Assembly (NCBI GenBank): GCA_011170375.1
Contig: DUEV01000004.1
Coordinates: forward strand, 186,001 to 250,000
Reading direction: 5' to 3'
Length of the DNA: 64,000 bases
DNA from: Dehalococcoidia bacterium
GTDB taxonomy: Bacteria; Chloroflexota; Dehalococcoidia; Dehalococcoidales; Fen-1064
Position numbers and translations under genes: made by a program
Shown: positions 28,100 through 37,927 of the stretch, one piece after another
How the letters are laid out: each line of letters begins with the position of its first letter
Numbering within the stretch: the first letter of the stretch is position 1
The notes under the pieces: generated by a model
What the model was told of the DNA's origin: nothing
The model's input: only the letters and a program-made list of their open reading frames with translations
The model's database searches: none

Positions 28100-31000
28100 G
28101 TGAAATGTTCAAAGTGCGGATATGAGAACCGAGAGGATGCACAATTCTGTGGAGAATGCGGACAACCTCTACAATCGGAAATAATATGCCCGCAATGTCA
28201 ACGTGCAAATCTTCTTGGACGAAAGTTCTGCGATAGGTGCGGTCACTCTCTAATCGAACCAGCACCCTCACCAACTCCTGAGATTCCTCCCTCTCCCGAA
28301 CCCACCTCCTTTGCCGGTGGCCGCTACCAGGTGAAGCAACTCCTCGGCGAGGGCGGTAAGAAGAAGGTATACCTCGTCCACGACAATACGTTAGATAGAG
28401 ATGTTGCCTTTGCCCTGATAAAGACCGAGAAGCTCGACGATGAAGCCAGAACACGAATAAAACGTGAAGCTCAGGCTATGGGCAGACTCGGTGACCACCC
28501 CAACGTCATGACCATCTATGATTTCGGAGACCACGAAGGTCAGCCCTACATCGTCCTGCCTGTCATGTCCGGCGGTGATGTTGAAGGGCTTATCGAGAAG
28601 GCACCAGAGCACAGACTCCCCCTAGAGCAGGTCATCGGTATCACCAGGTGTGTTTGCCAGGGACTGGAGTTCGCCCACTCGAAAGGTATCATCCACCGTG
28701 ACCTGAAGCCGGGTAACGTCTGGCTGAGCGCCGACGGCACCGCCAAAATAGGCGACTTCGGCCTGGCGGTGACGGTAGACCTATCACGTCTCACCCAGTC
28801 GGGTATGATGGTGGGCACGGTGTCCTACATGCCCCCGGAGCAGGCGATGGGCGGCAAGGTAACATCTAAAGCAGACCTATACTCACTGGGGGCAATGCTC
28901 TACGAAATGGTTACCGGAAGACCACCCTTTATCGGGGACGATTCGGTGGCCATCATCGGGCAGCATATTAACACCTCGGTGGTATCTCCCACCTGGCACA
29001 GGGCCGACCTGCCACCGGGGCTTGAAGTATTAATCCTACAGTTATTGGAGAAAGACCCTGAAAAACGGCCTGCCTCGGCTGCTGATGTACTCAAGGCCCT
29101 GGAGTCCATAGAGCAGGGCAAGATTGTCGAGTCGGTGTCACAGGTAACGGCTGCCCCGGAGAGTCCCCTCTACCGCCGTGTCTTTGTCGGTCGTGAACCG
29201 GAACAAAAACAGCTACAGGCAGCCTTTGACGGAGCCATGTCGGGGCAGGGTGCGTTGATGATGGTGGTGGGTGAGCCGGGTATCGGTAAGACCGCTCTAT
29301 GTGAGCAACTGGCTACCTACGTGACACTGAGAGGTGGTAAATATCTGGTAGGCCACTGCTATGAGGAAGGCTCTTTGTCACTTCCCTACTTGGCTTTTGT
29401 CGAGGCGATGCGTTCTTATGTCCTGGCAAGGGAAACCAGAGACCTGAGGAAAGAGCTGGGTACCGGGGCGGCTGACGTTGCCCGTATCGTCTCTGAGGTA
29501 AGGGAGAAGCTCAAGGTAGAGCCCAGACCACAGGAGAGCCCCGAGGAAGAACGCTACCGCCTTATGCAGGCCGTCACCAGCTTCCTCACCAATGCCGCCA
29601 AAGTCCAACCATTACTAGTTATATTAGAAGACCTGCACGACTCCGACAAGGGCACCCTGGAGATGCTTACGCACGTATCACGGAACCTCGGTGGTACTAG
29701 GCTCCTGATAGTCGGTACCTATCGGGATGTAGAGGTAGACAGGACTCATCCTTTATCTGCGGCACTGGCTGAGCTAAGACGTGTAGACACCTTTGACCGT
29801 GTTCTGTTGAGGGGTCTCAATGCCGATGAAGTAAGAAGGATGCTGGAGAGCATTACCAGAGAGGATGTCCCATGGAGTTTAGCCGAGGCGGTGCACCGTC
29901 AGACCGAAGGCAACCCTCTCTTCGTGCAGGAGGTGGTACGCTATCTAGTTGAAGAAGGGCTTCTCAGCCGCGAAGAAGGACGGTGGAAGACTACCACACT
30001 GGAGATGAGCATCCCTGAGGGTCTTAGAGATGTAGTCGGTAAGCGTCTTTCAAGCTTGAGTCAGGAGTGTAACCGGATACTCAGCATTGCCTCTGTAATA
30101 GGCAGGGAGTTCCGACTGGCTGTCCTGCAGAAGGTAGCCGATGTATCTGATGACGAATTATTCACCGCTCTAGAGGAAGCCAAGGGAGCTGCTATAGTAG
30201 AAGAACGTTCTGCAGTGGGAGCGGCAGTGACCTACCGTTTTACCCATGCTTTTTTCCGGCAAACGCTCTATGAAGAGATAATCGCCCCGAGGCGGATACG
30301 ACTTCACCAACAGGTAGGACAGGCACTTGAAGAGGTTTACGACAAGCGACTGGAAGAGCATGCCGCCGAGCTGGCAGAGCACTTTTCATATTCTCCTGAT
30401 GCTGAAGGACTGGCCAAGGCTGTCAGCTATGGAGAGATGGCCGCCGAACGAGCAAGTAGCGTCCAAGCCTATGGCGAAGCGGTACGATTACTAGAGCAAG
30501 CACTCAAGGTGCAGGAGGTACTCAACCCGGAGGATAGGGGGAAACAGTGTGACCTACTCACTATGTTGGGTAACGCTACAACGATGGCCGGGCAACCTAA
30601 CCGCACCTACGAAACGGTTGCTCCTGAGGCGTTATCTCTAGCTGAAGCCGTTGGAGATGATGCTCGTGCCGCTCGAGTCTGCTTTATGGCAGCTTTGTCG
30701 TTCGCGTATGAAAGAGGCCTCATAGGGATGGCCAATCCAGAAGCAATCCGGTGGGTAGAGTTGGCTGACCGCTATGCCAAGGCGGAGACAGTGGAACGTG
30801 CCCGGGTTGACGCGCTACTGGGATACACTAAGGGCATCGTCGGGCAGCGAGCAGAAGCTTTCTCACTTGTAGACCGGGCTCTTAGTCTAGCCCGTCAATT
30901 AGACGACCCGGACACTTTCTGGATATGTGCCCAGTGTTGGATAAGTGTAGCACAGGCACCGCACCATGACGAGAAGAGGTTACGTATAGCTGAGGAATTG

Positions 31001-31882
31001 GAGGGGCGGTCGCGGGTCGGGGTGAGACTACCAACACTTATAAATACGCTGGCAGTGATGGCCAGTACCTTTCGTACTTGGGGACAGTGTGACCGCGCTC
31101 AGCGGACGGCCGGGGAGATACTGCACCTGGCTGAGGTCAGTGGTCAGCCGAACTGGTTACTCTTCGCGATGTTCGTTGACTGTCTGTGGCTAACCTGGGA
31201 AGGCCATCTGGAAGAGGCAGTGGAGGTACCCCACCGATTGGAGGCCCGCGGCGAGGAGCTAGGTCTTCCAGAGTTCGGTCGCGCGTATTCAGCAACGGTT
31301 GGTCTGAGACCCCGGCTATATGTCGGAAGAGCCGATGAAGCCCTTCAAATCGCGCAGTTACCATATGCAAGAACCCTCTGCTTGACACATCTCGGACGGA
31401 ATACCGAGGTCACGGATATCTTGCAAGAAAAGGTCGTGACACGCCCCGATATTGGCACCTTAGAAGATGAAAGCCCGATAGTGCCTGATGTCCTATTCCT
31501 CGAGGCAGCCGTGCTGGTGGGGCACAAAGAAGCGGTTGACTTGCTGCTGCAACGATTATCTGTCAGTCACCTGCAAACGACTGGTGCTACTGTCCCTACG
31601 TGCATACCACGTCACCTTGGCGCGGCTGCTGCGCTCTTGGATAGACCCGAAGAAGCCCGTAAATATTACGTTGATGCAATAGATGTCGCTACGAATACAA
31701 AGTTCCGCCCCGAGCTGGCCCTCACCCGGCTCCAGCTCGCCGAGCTGCTTCTGGAGCACTACCCGGACGAGAAGTCAGAGGCGCTGGAGCACCTGGACTT
31801 CGCCATCAAAGAGTTCCGCGAGATGAAGATGCGGCCCTCGCTGGAGAGAGCGCTGAGGCACAAGGAAATCCTGGGGGCGTAG
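28100..31882 (+). CDS. zinc-ribbon Ser/Thr protein kinase fused to AAA-type ATPase and TPR region
   Basis: A 1260-residue signalling protein with a GTG start. Two zinc ribbons come first (Cys3, 6, 17, 20 and Cys30, 33, 44, 47), then a Pro-rich linker and a Hanks-type kinase from about residue 74: GEGGKKKVYLVHD loop, catalytic HRDLKPGN (Asp201) and DFG (Asp219). A STAND/AAA-16-type ATPase follows with Walker A GEPGIGKT (391-398). The last 450 residues are helical, TPR-like repeats. This layout is known for regulators in Chloroflexota. There is no transmembrane segment, so it is cytoplasmic. The partner is unknown; it is convergent with the histidine kinase at 31892-33298. Confidence 0.92.
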   Translation: MKCSKCGYENREDAQFCGECGQPLQSEIICPQCQRANLLGRKFCDRCGHSLIEPAPSPTPEIPPSPEPTSFAGGRYQVKQLLGEGGKKKVYLVHDNTLDRDVAFALIKTEKLDDEARTRIKREAQAMGRLGDHPNVMTIYDFGDHEGQPYIVLPVMSGGDVEGLIEKAPEHRLPLEQVIGITRCVCQGLEFAHSKGIIHRDLKPGNVWLSADGTAKIGDFGLAVTVDLSRLTQSGMMVGTVSYMPPEQAMGGKVTSKADLYSLGAMLYEMVTGRPPFIGDDSVAIIGQHINTSVVSPTWHRADLPPGLEVLILQLLEKDPEKRPASAADVLKALESIEQGKIVESVSQVTAAPESPLYRRVFVGREPEQKQLQAAFDGAMSGQGALMMVVGEPGIGKTALCEQLATYVTLRGGKYLVGHCYEEGSLSLPYLAFVEAMRSYVLARETRDLRKELGTGAADVARIVSEVREKLKVEPRPQESPEEERYRLMQAVTSFLTNAAKVQPLLVILEDLHDSDKGTLEMLTHVSRNLGGTRLLIVGTYRDVEVDRTHPLSAALAELRRVDTFDRVLLRGLNADEVRRMLESITREDVPWSLAEAVHRQTEGNPLFVQEVVRYLVEEGLLSREEGRWKTTTLEMSIPEGLRDVVGKRLSSLSQECNRILSIASVIGREFRLAVLQKVADVSDDELFTALEEAKGAAIVEERSAVGAAVTYRFTHAFFRQTLYEEIIAPRRIRLHQQVGQALEEVYDKRLEEHAAELAEHFSYSPDAEGLAKAVSYGEMAAERASSVQAYGEAVRLLEQALKVQEVLNPEDRGKQCDLLTMLGNATTMAGQPNRTYETVAPEALSLAEAVGDDARAARVCFMAALSFAYERGLIGMANPEAIRWVELADRYAKAETVERARVDALLGYTKGIVGQRAEAFSLVDRALSLARQLDDPDTFWICAQCWISVAQAPHHDEKRLRIAEELEGRSRVGVRLPTLINTLAVMASTFRTWGQCDRAQRTAGEILHLAEVSGQPNWLLFAMFVDCLWLTWEGHLEEAVEVPHRLEARGEELGLPEFGRAYSATVGLRPRLYVGRADEALQIAQLPYARTLCLTHLGRNTEVTDILQEKVVTRPDIGTLEDESPIVPDVLFLEAAVLVGHKEAVDLLLQRLSVSHLQTTGATVPTCIPRHLGAAAALLDRPEEARKYYVDAIDVATNTKFRPELALTRLQLAELLLEHYPDEKSEALEHLDFAIKEFREMKMRPSLERALRHKEILGA

Positions 31883-31891
31883 ATAGGCAAT

Positions 31892-33298
31892 TCAGACATT
31901 GGCCGGCAGGCAAACGGTGAAGGTAGAACCTTTCCCCACCTCACTCTCGACCTCTATCCTGCCGCCGTGGCGTTCGATAATGCCGTGAGCTACAGACAGT
32001 CCCAGGCCCACTCCCTTAACTTCTTTCTTGGTGTGGAAAAAGGGAGTGAACAACTCATCGATGTTCTCGGGCGCTATACCACATCCGGTGTCCCGAAAGC
32101 TCACGCGGACATTACCATCCTCACCCAGCGAGGTAATAATAGTAAGTTCGCCTCCATCAGGCATCGCCTCGATAGCATTGGCTGCCAGGTTAACGAATAC
32201 CTGCCGGAGCTGTTTGGAATCGGCCATTACAACCGGTAGCGAAGTTATCTCTTCTCTCGATATCTTAATGCCCTTTATCTGGGCCTGGTGGTCAACCATC
32301 GACACGACCTGTGCAATGAGGCTACTCATTTGCACTGGCTGTAACACTGGCTCCGTCTGGGAGGCGAAATCAAGGAGGCTATGTACCAGCACCGAACAGT
32401 ATGTAACAGCCTCTTCAATCTTTAACAGGCTGGTGACGGTCTCTTCTTTGTTAAACGACCCGCGTTCCAATTTCTTAGTGAGTAACTTGGTATATGTCAA
32501 GGCTCCGGCTAATGGATTGTTTATTTCATGGGCTATAGCAGATGACAATTGGCCGAGGGCATCTATCTTTTCAGTCTGGACTAGCTGCCTCTGGGTATTT
32601 CGCAGCTGCTCTATATGTCTACTCAGCTCTTCATTCAGTGACAGTAATTCCTCATAAGTGAGTCTTTTGGGTACAACCGTCTGTGTCTTTTTTGGCGAGT
32701 CTATTTCCAAGGAGTCTCTTCGGCTAGCCAGTTCCGCCAGCCTACGCTGGATAGTATCCTCGACCGCTTGTCCGAATTCGCAGCTAGCACACTGGAATCC
32801 ATGGGTGCACAGCCGGTATGAGACAATACCCTCGGCGGCATAGTGGCAAAGCCCACTATTATCAGGAGGGTTATCGATTGTCTCCAGCGCTGCACCCGCC
32901 TCCACTGCACTCTCCTGCGTTATCTTGTCCTGCATCATCTGGTCAAACTTGCAGTTGACACAATCATAGTCATGCGTGCAGATTTGATGGGATACTACAC
33001 CGAGTTTCATCCAGACACACTCGTCGGGTTTTACCTCTCCAACAGGAGCTTCTTCATCAGACTCTCGCTTCGCCAACTCGTCTTTCGTTCTCTGTAGCCA
33101 GATACGTGTCTCAATATTACCGGGAGCAATCTTAAGGATGGCTTCGAATTCCTCTCGTGCCTCTTTATAACAGCCCGCTTCAAAGTGGGCCTTACCTTGC
33201 TCACGATGGGCCCTGATGTTACCCGGAACCATGGCTATGACCTGCTCATCAGCCAGTTCACCGATAACTGCCTTTTCAGCCGCTTCCTTGTCCATCAT
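31892..33298 (-). CDS. histidine kinase with TPR-like and tandem four-Cys modules
   Basis: A soluble sensor kinase. The longest frame starts at ATG 33337 (481 residues, numbering used here), but AGGGGAAG precedes the ATG at 33298, so that start is chosen. In order: a TPR-like pair (about 38-90), two four-Cys modules (Cys107, 120, 126, 129 and Cys164, 177, 183, 186; C-x12-C-x5-C-x2-C), a coiled coil, HisKA with phospho-His270 in AHEINNPLAG, and an HATPase domain (NAANAIEAM, DTGCGI, GVGLGLSVAHGI). The Cys modules are shared with the receiver protein at 37928-39010, so it probably senses redox or metal state and phosphorylates that locus. Confidence 0.9.
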   Translation of the reverse strand: MMDKEAAEKAVIGELADEQVIAMVPGNIRAHREQGKAHFEAGCYKEAREEFEAILKIAPGNIETRIWLQRTKDELAKRESDEEAPVGEVKPDECVWMKLGVVSHQICTHDYDCVNCKFDQMMQDKITQESAVEAGAALETIDNPPDNSGLCHYAAEGIVSYRLCTHGFQCASCEFGQAVEDTIQRRLAELASRRDSLEIDSPKKTQTVVPKRLTYEELLSLNEELSRHIEQLRNTQRQLVQTEKIDALGQLSSAIAHEINNPLAGALTYTKLLTKKLERGSFNKEETVTSLLKIEEAVTYCSVLVHSLLDFASQTEPVLQPVQMSSLIAQVVSMVDHQAQIKGIKISREEITSLPVVMADSKQLRQVFVNLAANAIEAMPDGGELTIITSLGEDGNVRVSFRDTGCGIAPENIDELFTPFFHTKKEVKGVGLGLSVAHGIIERHGGRIEVESEVGKGSTFTVCLPANV

Positions 33299-33337
33299 CT
33301 CATCTTCCCCTGTGGTCACAGCTTTCTTTCTCCTCAT

Positions 33338-33702
33338 ATTAAGCTTACTCTATTGACTATCAACTGCCATCTGATATACAGCCTATTATGAACTACTCGC
33401 CATGCCTAATTAGAAAACGGTTCAACTAGGCATATTTCACAACCAGATACGCCGAGATTACACTCACAGTACATGCCAAGGTGACTTTTTTGCTTAGCAA
33501 TGCTCATTAAATACCGGGCGGCATTTAAGAGTGAATAGCACTAAAGCGGATATTGAGCCTGGTTGACGCTGGAGATGAGACCAATATGGAGACCAATAAT
33601 AATGACAGATGCTTTGCAGGAAAGTAGGACGATAAGTCAACTCAGATAGGCAGGATAAACATAAATGCTATACGTATTACCTGCAATTCAATCATGAAAA
33701 GG
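33338..33702. other. 365-nt non-coding gap with short repeats
   Basis: No coding frame is convincing here. Two direct copies of GAGACCAATA lie at 33577-33586 and 33589-33598 (12-nt period). An inverted repeat ATGCCTA/TAGGCAT lies at 33402-33408 and 33427-33433, upstream of the histidine kinase. These could be regulator sites. No -24/-12 element was found in front of the kinase. Confidence 0.35.
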
Positions 33703-34362
33703 TTACGGCAGGTCCTTCAGTGTGAGCCAGCCTTTTCTAAATCCGTATAGTATGGCCTCAGTACGTGAAGCTATTTCAAGCTTATTGAAAATGCTACCCA
33801 GATGGGACTGAACTGTATCCAGGCAGATGGAGAGACGCTCGGCAATATCGTTATTGCTTACACCTTTAGCAACTAATTTTAGCACCTCTATCTCACGCTC
33901 ATCGAGAGGCTCGGTTCCCGGGACTTTGGCGGGAGGTGGAGATATCAGTTGCTCTATAACCCTACGGGCGATTACAGGGTGAAGTACTGCCTCACCGGCG
34001 TACACAGCCCGAATAGCATCAATCAACTCATAGATTTTCAGACCCTTCAGCAAGTAGCCAGCCGCTCCTGCCTCCAAAAGAGCAAAAATATACTGGTCGT
34101 AATCATACGCGGTGAGCACCAGTACGGCTATGGATGGTTGTAGCTCCTTTATCCTTTTCGTTGCTTCTATGCCGTTGAGCTTGGGCATATGGACATCCAT
34201 TATGACCACGTCTGGCTTTAGCTCCATGGCCAGCCTGACAGCCTCTTCACCATCACCGGCTTCACCAACTACTTCCATATCTTCTTCACGCTGAACCGAG
34301 GCACGGGTTAATTCCCGCACCATTATATGGTCTTCAGCCAGCAAAACCCTGATAGTATACAT
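33703..34362 (-). CDS. NarL/LuxR-family response regulator
   Basis: A 219-residue two-domain regulator. The receiver has acidic pocket residues near Glu10-Asp11, phospho-acceptor Asp56 in VIMDVHMPK, and Lys in the LKGLKIYEL switch region. The C-terminal LuxR-type helix-turn-helix contains LDEREIEVLKLVAKGVSNNDIAERL. It binds DNA as a dimer when phosphorylated. It is the last gene of the run that begins at 39010 and gives that unit a DNA-binding output not dependent on sigma-54. Confidence 0.93.
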   Translation of the reverse strand: MYTIRVLLAEDHIMVRELTRASVQREEDMEVVGEAGDGEEAVRLAMELKPDVVIMDVHMPKLNGIEATKRIKELQPSIAVLVLTAYDYDQYIFALLEAGAAGYLLKGLKIYELIDAIRAVYAGEAVLHPVIARRVIEQLISPPPAKVPGTEPLDEREIEVLKLVAKGVSNNDIAERLSICLDTVQSHLGSIFNKLEIASRTEAILYGFRKGWLTLKDLP

Positions 34363-34442
34363 TACGTTCCTAAATTTGCAGTCAGTCCACCGCCGTCATC
34401 GAGTGCAAAGCAATATAAGCCATTCGTGTTCTAATGAGTATA

Positions 34443-35444
34443 CTACTTAGAAGCATCCGTCTCAACTAAAGCATAGTGGGACGGGAGCGCCCCGGTAGGA
34501 CAAATGGCAAAGCACTCCTTACAGTTAGCACATTCTTTGCTGGCTATTTCTGGGAAAAACACAACCTCCCGTTCCGTTCCTCTACCAATGAAGCCGATGG
34601 CGTTTTTACCCTTCACCTCGGCACAATAACGCACGCACAGACCACAGAGAATGCAGAAAGTCGGCTCTACTTCGAACTTTGTTTTACTTGCCCCACCTAG
34701 CACGGAATTCCCTTGCGTTTCTAGCCCGCTTATGCCATATCTCATCCCGTAATTTACCAGTGGTTGAACACCAGGAGCACGAGCCCACATCAACTCTAAC
34801 AGCATCTTACGGATTTTAACTACCGGCTCTGATTCTGTCTTGACTACAAGCCCGTCTTCAACAAGGTAGACGCACGAGGTTACCAAACGCGACCGCTGGC
34901 CTCTGATTATCTCCACCATACATAACCGACAGGCACCATAGGGTGCCAGTTTCTCATGGTGACATAGGGTAGGGATATCAATTCCGATATTCCGCGCCGC
35001 CTCCAGAATGGTCGTCCCCTGTGGAACCTCAACCTCCCTGTCGTCGATAACACAGGTAACAGTCTTCGGTCTTATCTCAACCTGAACCGGTCCCAGAGTC
35101 TGGCTAATCAATTTCTCCAGCTCATTAAGGTCAAAGGGCTTGGGCAGATAATCAATAACCCCTTCTTTCATCGCATCCACCGCCGTTTGGACAGAAGGGT
35201 AAGCCGTAATGATAATGCCATTGAGCTTCGGCTGCCTCTCCCTGGCCTTCCGCAGTACCTCAAGTCCATCCGTTCCCGGCAACCGTAGGTCGAGGATGAG
35301 AAGCCCGAAGTCTTGTTCCTCAATTGCCTTCAGCGCTTCGTCACCCTGCGAAGCACTTTCAACCTCGTAACCACCATCAGTCAGCCAGTCTTGGAGCGAT
35401 TCCCTCATAATCGCTTCGTCTTCTACTATCAGAATGGGTTTCAT
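34443..35444 (-). CDS. response-regulator receiver domain fused to a HoxU/NuoG-type iron-sulfur subunit
   Basis: A 333-residue fusion in one uninterrupted frame. Residues 1-120 are a complete receiver (phospho-acceptor Asp52 in LILDLRLPG, switch Lys102). Residues 127-200 are a plant-type [2Fe-2S] ferredoxin with Cys161, Cys172, Cys175 and Cys191, as in NuoG/HydA/HoxU. Two [4Fe-4S] sites follow: Cys264, 267, 270, 274 and Cys305, 308, 311, 315. The receiver is close to 80% identical by eye to that of 37928-39010. Directly upstream are NuoF- and NuoE-like genes, so this should be the third subunit of that complex, carrying a phosphorylation switch. Confidence 0.92.
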   Translation of the reverse strand: MKPILIVEDEAIMRESLQDWLTDGGYEVESASQGDEALKAIEEQDFGLLILDLRLPGTDGLEVLRKARERQPKLNGIIITAYPSVQTAVDAMKEGVIDYLPKPFDLNELEKLISQTLGPVQVEIRPKTVTCVIDDREVEVPQGTTILEAARNIGIDIPTLCHHEKLAPYGACRLCMVEIIRGQRSRLVTSCVYLVEDGLVVKTESEPVVKIRKMLLELMWARAPGVQPLVNYGMRYGISGLETQGNSVLGGASKTKFEVEPTFCILCGLCVRYCAEVKGKNAIGFIGRGTEREVVFFPEIASKECANCKECFAICPTGALPSHYALVETDASK

Positions 35445-35473
35445 TCGTCTACCTCCTCTTATTTCTCCTCAGC

Positions 35474-37384
35474 TTATCCACGCGCAACCTCAGTCCCTTG
35501 TGGAACAGGCTCTGGCACTTCCACACCGGAAAGTACAATAACGGCACCAAAGCGGGTCGGGCAGACCTCAAGACAAGTCCCGCACTTGGTGCATTTCTCC
35601 TGGTCTATTGTGTGGATCAGGTTTTTCCCACCATCAATAGCCCCCACCGGGCAATTCCTCAGACAAATCATGCATGCCTGACACTTCTCCGGCTCTATGT
35701 AGTAATTTATCAGCGCCTTACAGACCCCGGCCGGGCACTGCCTCTTCATGATATGAGCTTCATACTCATCCCGGAAATACCTAAGGGTGCTGAGCACCGG
35801 ATTACAGGCTGTCTGCCCCAGTGCGCAAAGTGCAGCATCTCCAAGCACCTCTGGGATTTCGTCCAGCAGCTCAAGGTCTTCATCTCCGCTTTCCCCTTCA
35901 CAAATCCTATTCAGCACCTTAAGCATCTGGTGTATCCCCTCACGGCAGGGCACGCACTTACCGCAAGATTCGCCGGCGAGGAAGTTGATGAAATACCTGG
36001 CCACATCAACCATACATGTATCCTCATCCATGACAATCATGCCACCTGAGCCCATCATAGAACCTACCTTCGTAAGCTCATCGAAATCTACGGGGAGGTC
36101 AAGGAACTTCTCTGGAATAACTCCCCCCGAGGGACCACCGGTCTGGACTGCCTTGAACTTCTTTCCACCAGGAATTCCACCACCAATATCGTAAATCACC
36201 TCTCGGAGCGTCATTCCCATAGGCACTTCGACCAGCCCGGTGTTTTTCACTTTGCCAACCAGAGAGAAAATCTTGGTGCCTTTACTTCCTTCGGTCCCGA
36301 TGTCGGCAAACCATCTAGCACCGTTATTTATAATAAGAGGTACATTGGCCCAGGTCTCTACATTATTCAGGTTACTTGGTCTATCCCAGACACCGCTGAC
36401 CGCAGTACGAATATATTTCGGCCTGGGCTCGCCAACCCTACCCTCTATGGCTGTCATTAAAGCACTCGATTCACCCGACACAAAGGCACCGGCACCCCGG
36501 TGTATTTTAACGTCAAAATTAAAACCGGAGCCAAGAATATCCGACCCCAGAAGGCCGAGTTCTCGTGCCTGCTTCAGAGCAATATTAAGGTTCTCAACAG
36601 CCAGGGGATATTCCTGCCGCACATAAATATACCCCTCATGTGAACCAATAGCGTAGGCTCCGATAATCAGGCCTTCCAGTACGCTGTGGGGATTACCCTC
36701 GAGCAGACTCCTGTCCATATAGGCTCCAGGGTCGCCCTCGTCAGCATTCACGATAACGTATTTTCTCTCGCCCGGTGCGTCACGGGTGGTCTCCCATTTC
36801 ACCCCAGCCGGGAAACCACCACCCCCTCTACCCCTTAGATTAGCCTCTTTTACCTCTTCCATGACACCCTCTGGTGTCATCTCTGAAAGGGCTTTCGACA
36901 GGGCGGCATAGCCACCAAGTGCAATATAGTCCTCTATGTTCGTAGGATCAATGAGCCTGTTGTTGCCAAAAATCATCCGGCTCTGGTGTTTATAGAAGGG
37001 TATCTCGCTTTCATGCGTAATCTTCTGACCGTCGTCGTCCTCATACAGCAGACGGTCAACCACCTTTTTTTCAATTAATGTTGTGGAAACAATCTCAGGA
37101 ATATCATCCGGCCTTACTCTCAGGTAGCATATTTCTTCAGGAAAGATGACTACCAGAGTACCCTTCTCACAGAAACCATGGCAGCCCGTCCGGCGAATAT
37201 CCACCTTGTCCTGAAGCCCGTTGCTCTTGATATTCTCAACAAAGGCTTCGGCAACTTTTTCACTGCCATAAGCATGACACCCTGTACCCGAACAAATGGT
37301 GACACATGGTTTATTGGGGTCTCTCTTGGTTAGTATTTCCTCTCTGAGCTTTTCCAGCTCAGCGGCTGAGTTTAATCTGCCCAT
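35474..37384 (-). CDS. NuoF-like NADH-binding FMN/FeS subunit (HndC/HydB type)
   Basis: A 636-residue flavoprotein of the bifurcating-hydrogenase/formate-dehydrogenase type, longer than respiratory NuoF. An N-terminal thioredoxin-like [2Fe-2S] domain has CSGTGC and GCHGFC. The core has NADH motif GRGGGGFPAG, FMN motif NADEGDPGAYMDR, and the [4Fe-4S] site ESCGKCVPC (Cys474, 477, 480). The C-terminus adds a two-cluster ferredoxin (CQACMICLRNCP from Cys568 and CTKCGTCLEVCP). It should oxidise or reduce NAD(P)H and pass electrons to NuoE and the receiver-fused FeS subunit. No catalytic hydrogenase subunit is beside it. Confidence 0.94.
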   Translation of the reverse strand: MGRLNSAAELEKLREEILTKRDPNKPCVTICSGTGCHAYGSEKVAEAFVENIKSNGLQDKVDIRRTGCHGFCEKGTLVVIFPEEICYLRVRPDDIPEIVSTTLIEKKVVDRLLYEDDDGQKITHESEIPFYKHQSRMIFGNNRLIDPTNIEDYIALGGYAALSKALSEMTPEGVMEEVKEANLRGRGGGGFPAGVKWETTRDAPGERKYVIVNADEGDPGAYMDRSLLEGNPHSVLEGLIIGAYAIGSHEGYIYVRQEYPLAVENLNIALKQARELGLLGSDILGSGFNFDVKIHRGAGAFVSGESSALMTAIEGRVGEPRPKYIRTAVSGVWDRPSNLNNVETWANVPLIINNGARWFADIGTEGSKGTKIFSLVGKVKNTGLVEVPMGMTLREVIYDIGGGIPGGKKFKAVQTGGPSGGVIPEKFLDLPVDFDELTKVGSMMGSGGMIVMDEDTCMVDVARYFINFLAGESCGKCVPCREGIHQMLKVLNRICEGESGDEDLELLDEIPEVLGDAALCALGQTACNPVLSTLRYFRDEYEAHIMKRQCPAGVCKALINYYIEPEKCQACMICLRNCPVGAIDGGKNLIHTIDQEKCTKCGTCLEVCPTRFGAVIVLSGVEVPEPVPQGTEVARG

Positions 37385-37453
37385 AACTCTCTCCTATCTT
37401 TCAATCTCACTGAAAAGACACTCCTGACAGCTTCTGCTTCCCTGTCTTTATAC

Positions 37454-37921
37454 CTATTCGCAAGCATCAGCAATCACGTCAAGCTCTTTCCTGGAAGGAC
37501 TGCTATGATACTCGCCATCGACTACCATCACCGGCCCCAGGGCACAGCAACCAAGACAGTTCACCGTCTCCAGACTGAAGCGCATATCTTCCGAAGTCTC
37601 ACCCGGTTCAATCTCCAGCTTCTCCGTTACTTTATCCAGAAGGCGAGGGGCACCACGTACCTGACAGGCGGTCCCCAAACAGACCGACACCGAGTGCCGT
37701 CCCCTTGGCATAAGACTGAAGGCTTTGTAGAAAGTAGCTACGTGATAGATCTGGCTCAAGGGGATTCCGAGTCTCTGGCTGGCCCGCATAAGAGCATCTC
37801 TGGGTAGCCAGCGGTTCTCATGCTGGATATCGAGAAGCACCTGAATCAGGGAGGACTTGTCACCCTTGTACTTGTCTATGATTTCATCGGTTTGAGCAAC
37901 ATCCTGGACCATCTTATTCAT
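37454..37921 (-). CDS. NuoE-like thioredoxin-fold [2Fe-2S] subunit (HndA/HydC type)
   Basis: A 155-residue NuoE. Seen: N-terminal helical part with LLDIQHENRWLPRDAL, then HVATFYKAFSLMPRG, four cluster Cys in CLGTAC and CLGCC. It is the usual partner of NuoF in NADH dehydrogenase, HydABC and HndABCD. The NuoF-like gene follows by 69 nt, and the receiver-TPR gene precedes by 6 nt, so translation with the regulator is probably coupled. It differs clearly from the orphan copy at 14372-14836. Confidence 0.93.
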   Translation of the reverse strand: MNKMVQDVAQTDEIIDKYKGDKSSLIQVLLDIQHENRWLPRDALMRASQRLGIPLSQIYHVATFYKAFSLMPRGRHSVSVCLGTACQVRGAPRLLDKVTEKLEIEPGETSEDMRFSLETVNCLGCCALGPVMVVDGEYHSSPSRKELDVIADACE

Positions 37922-37927
37922 ACCTCC

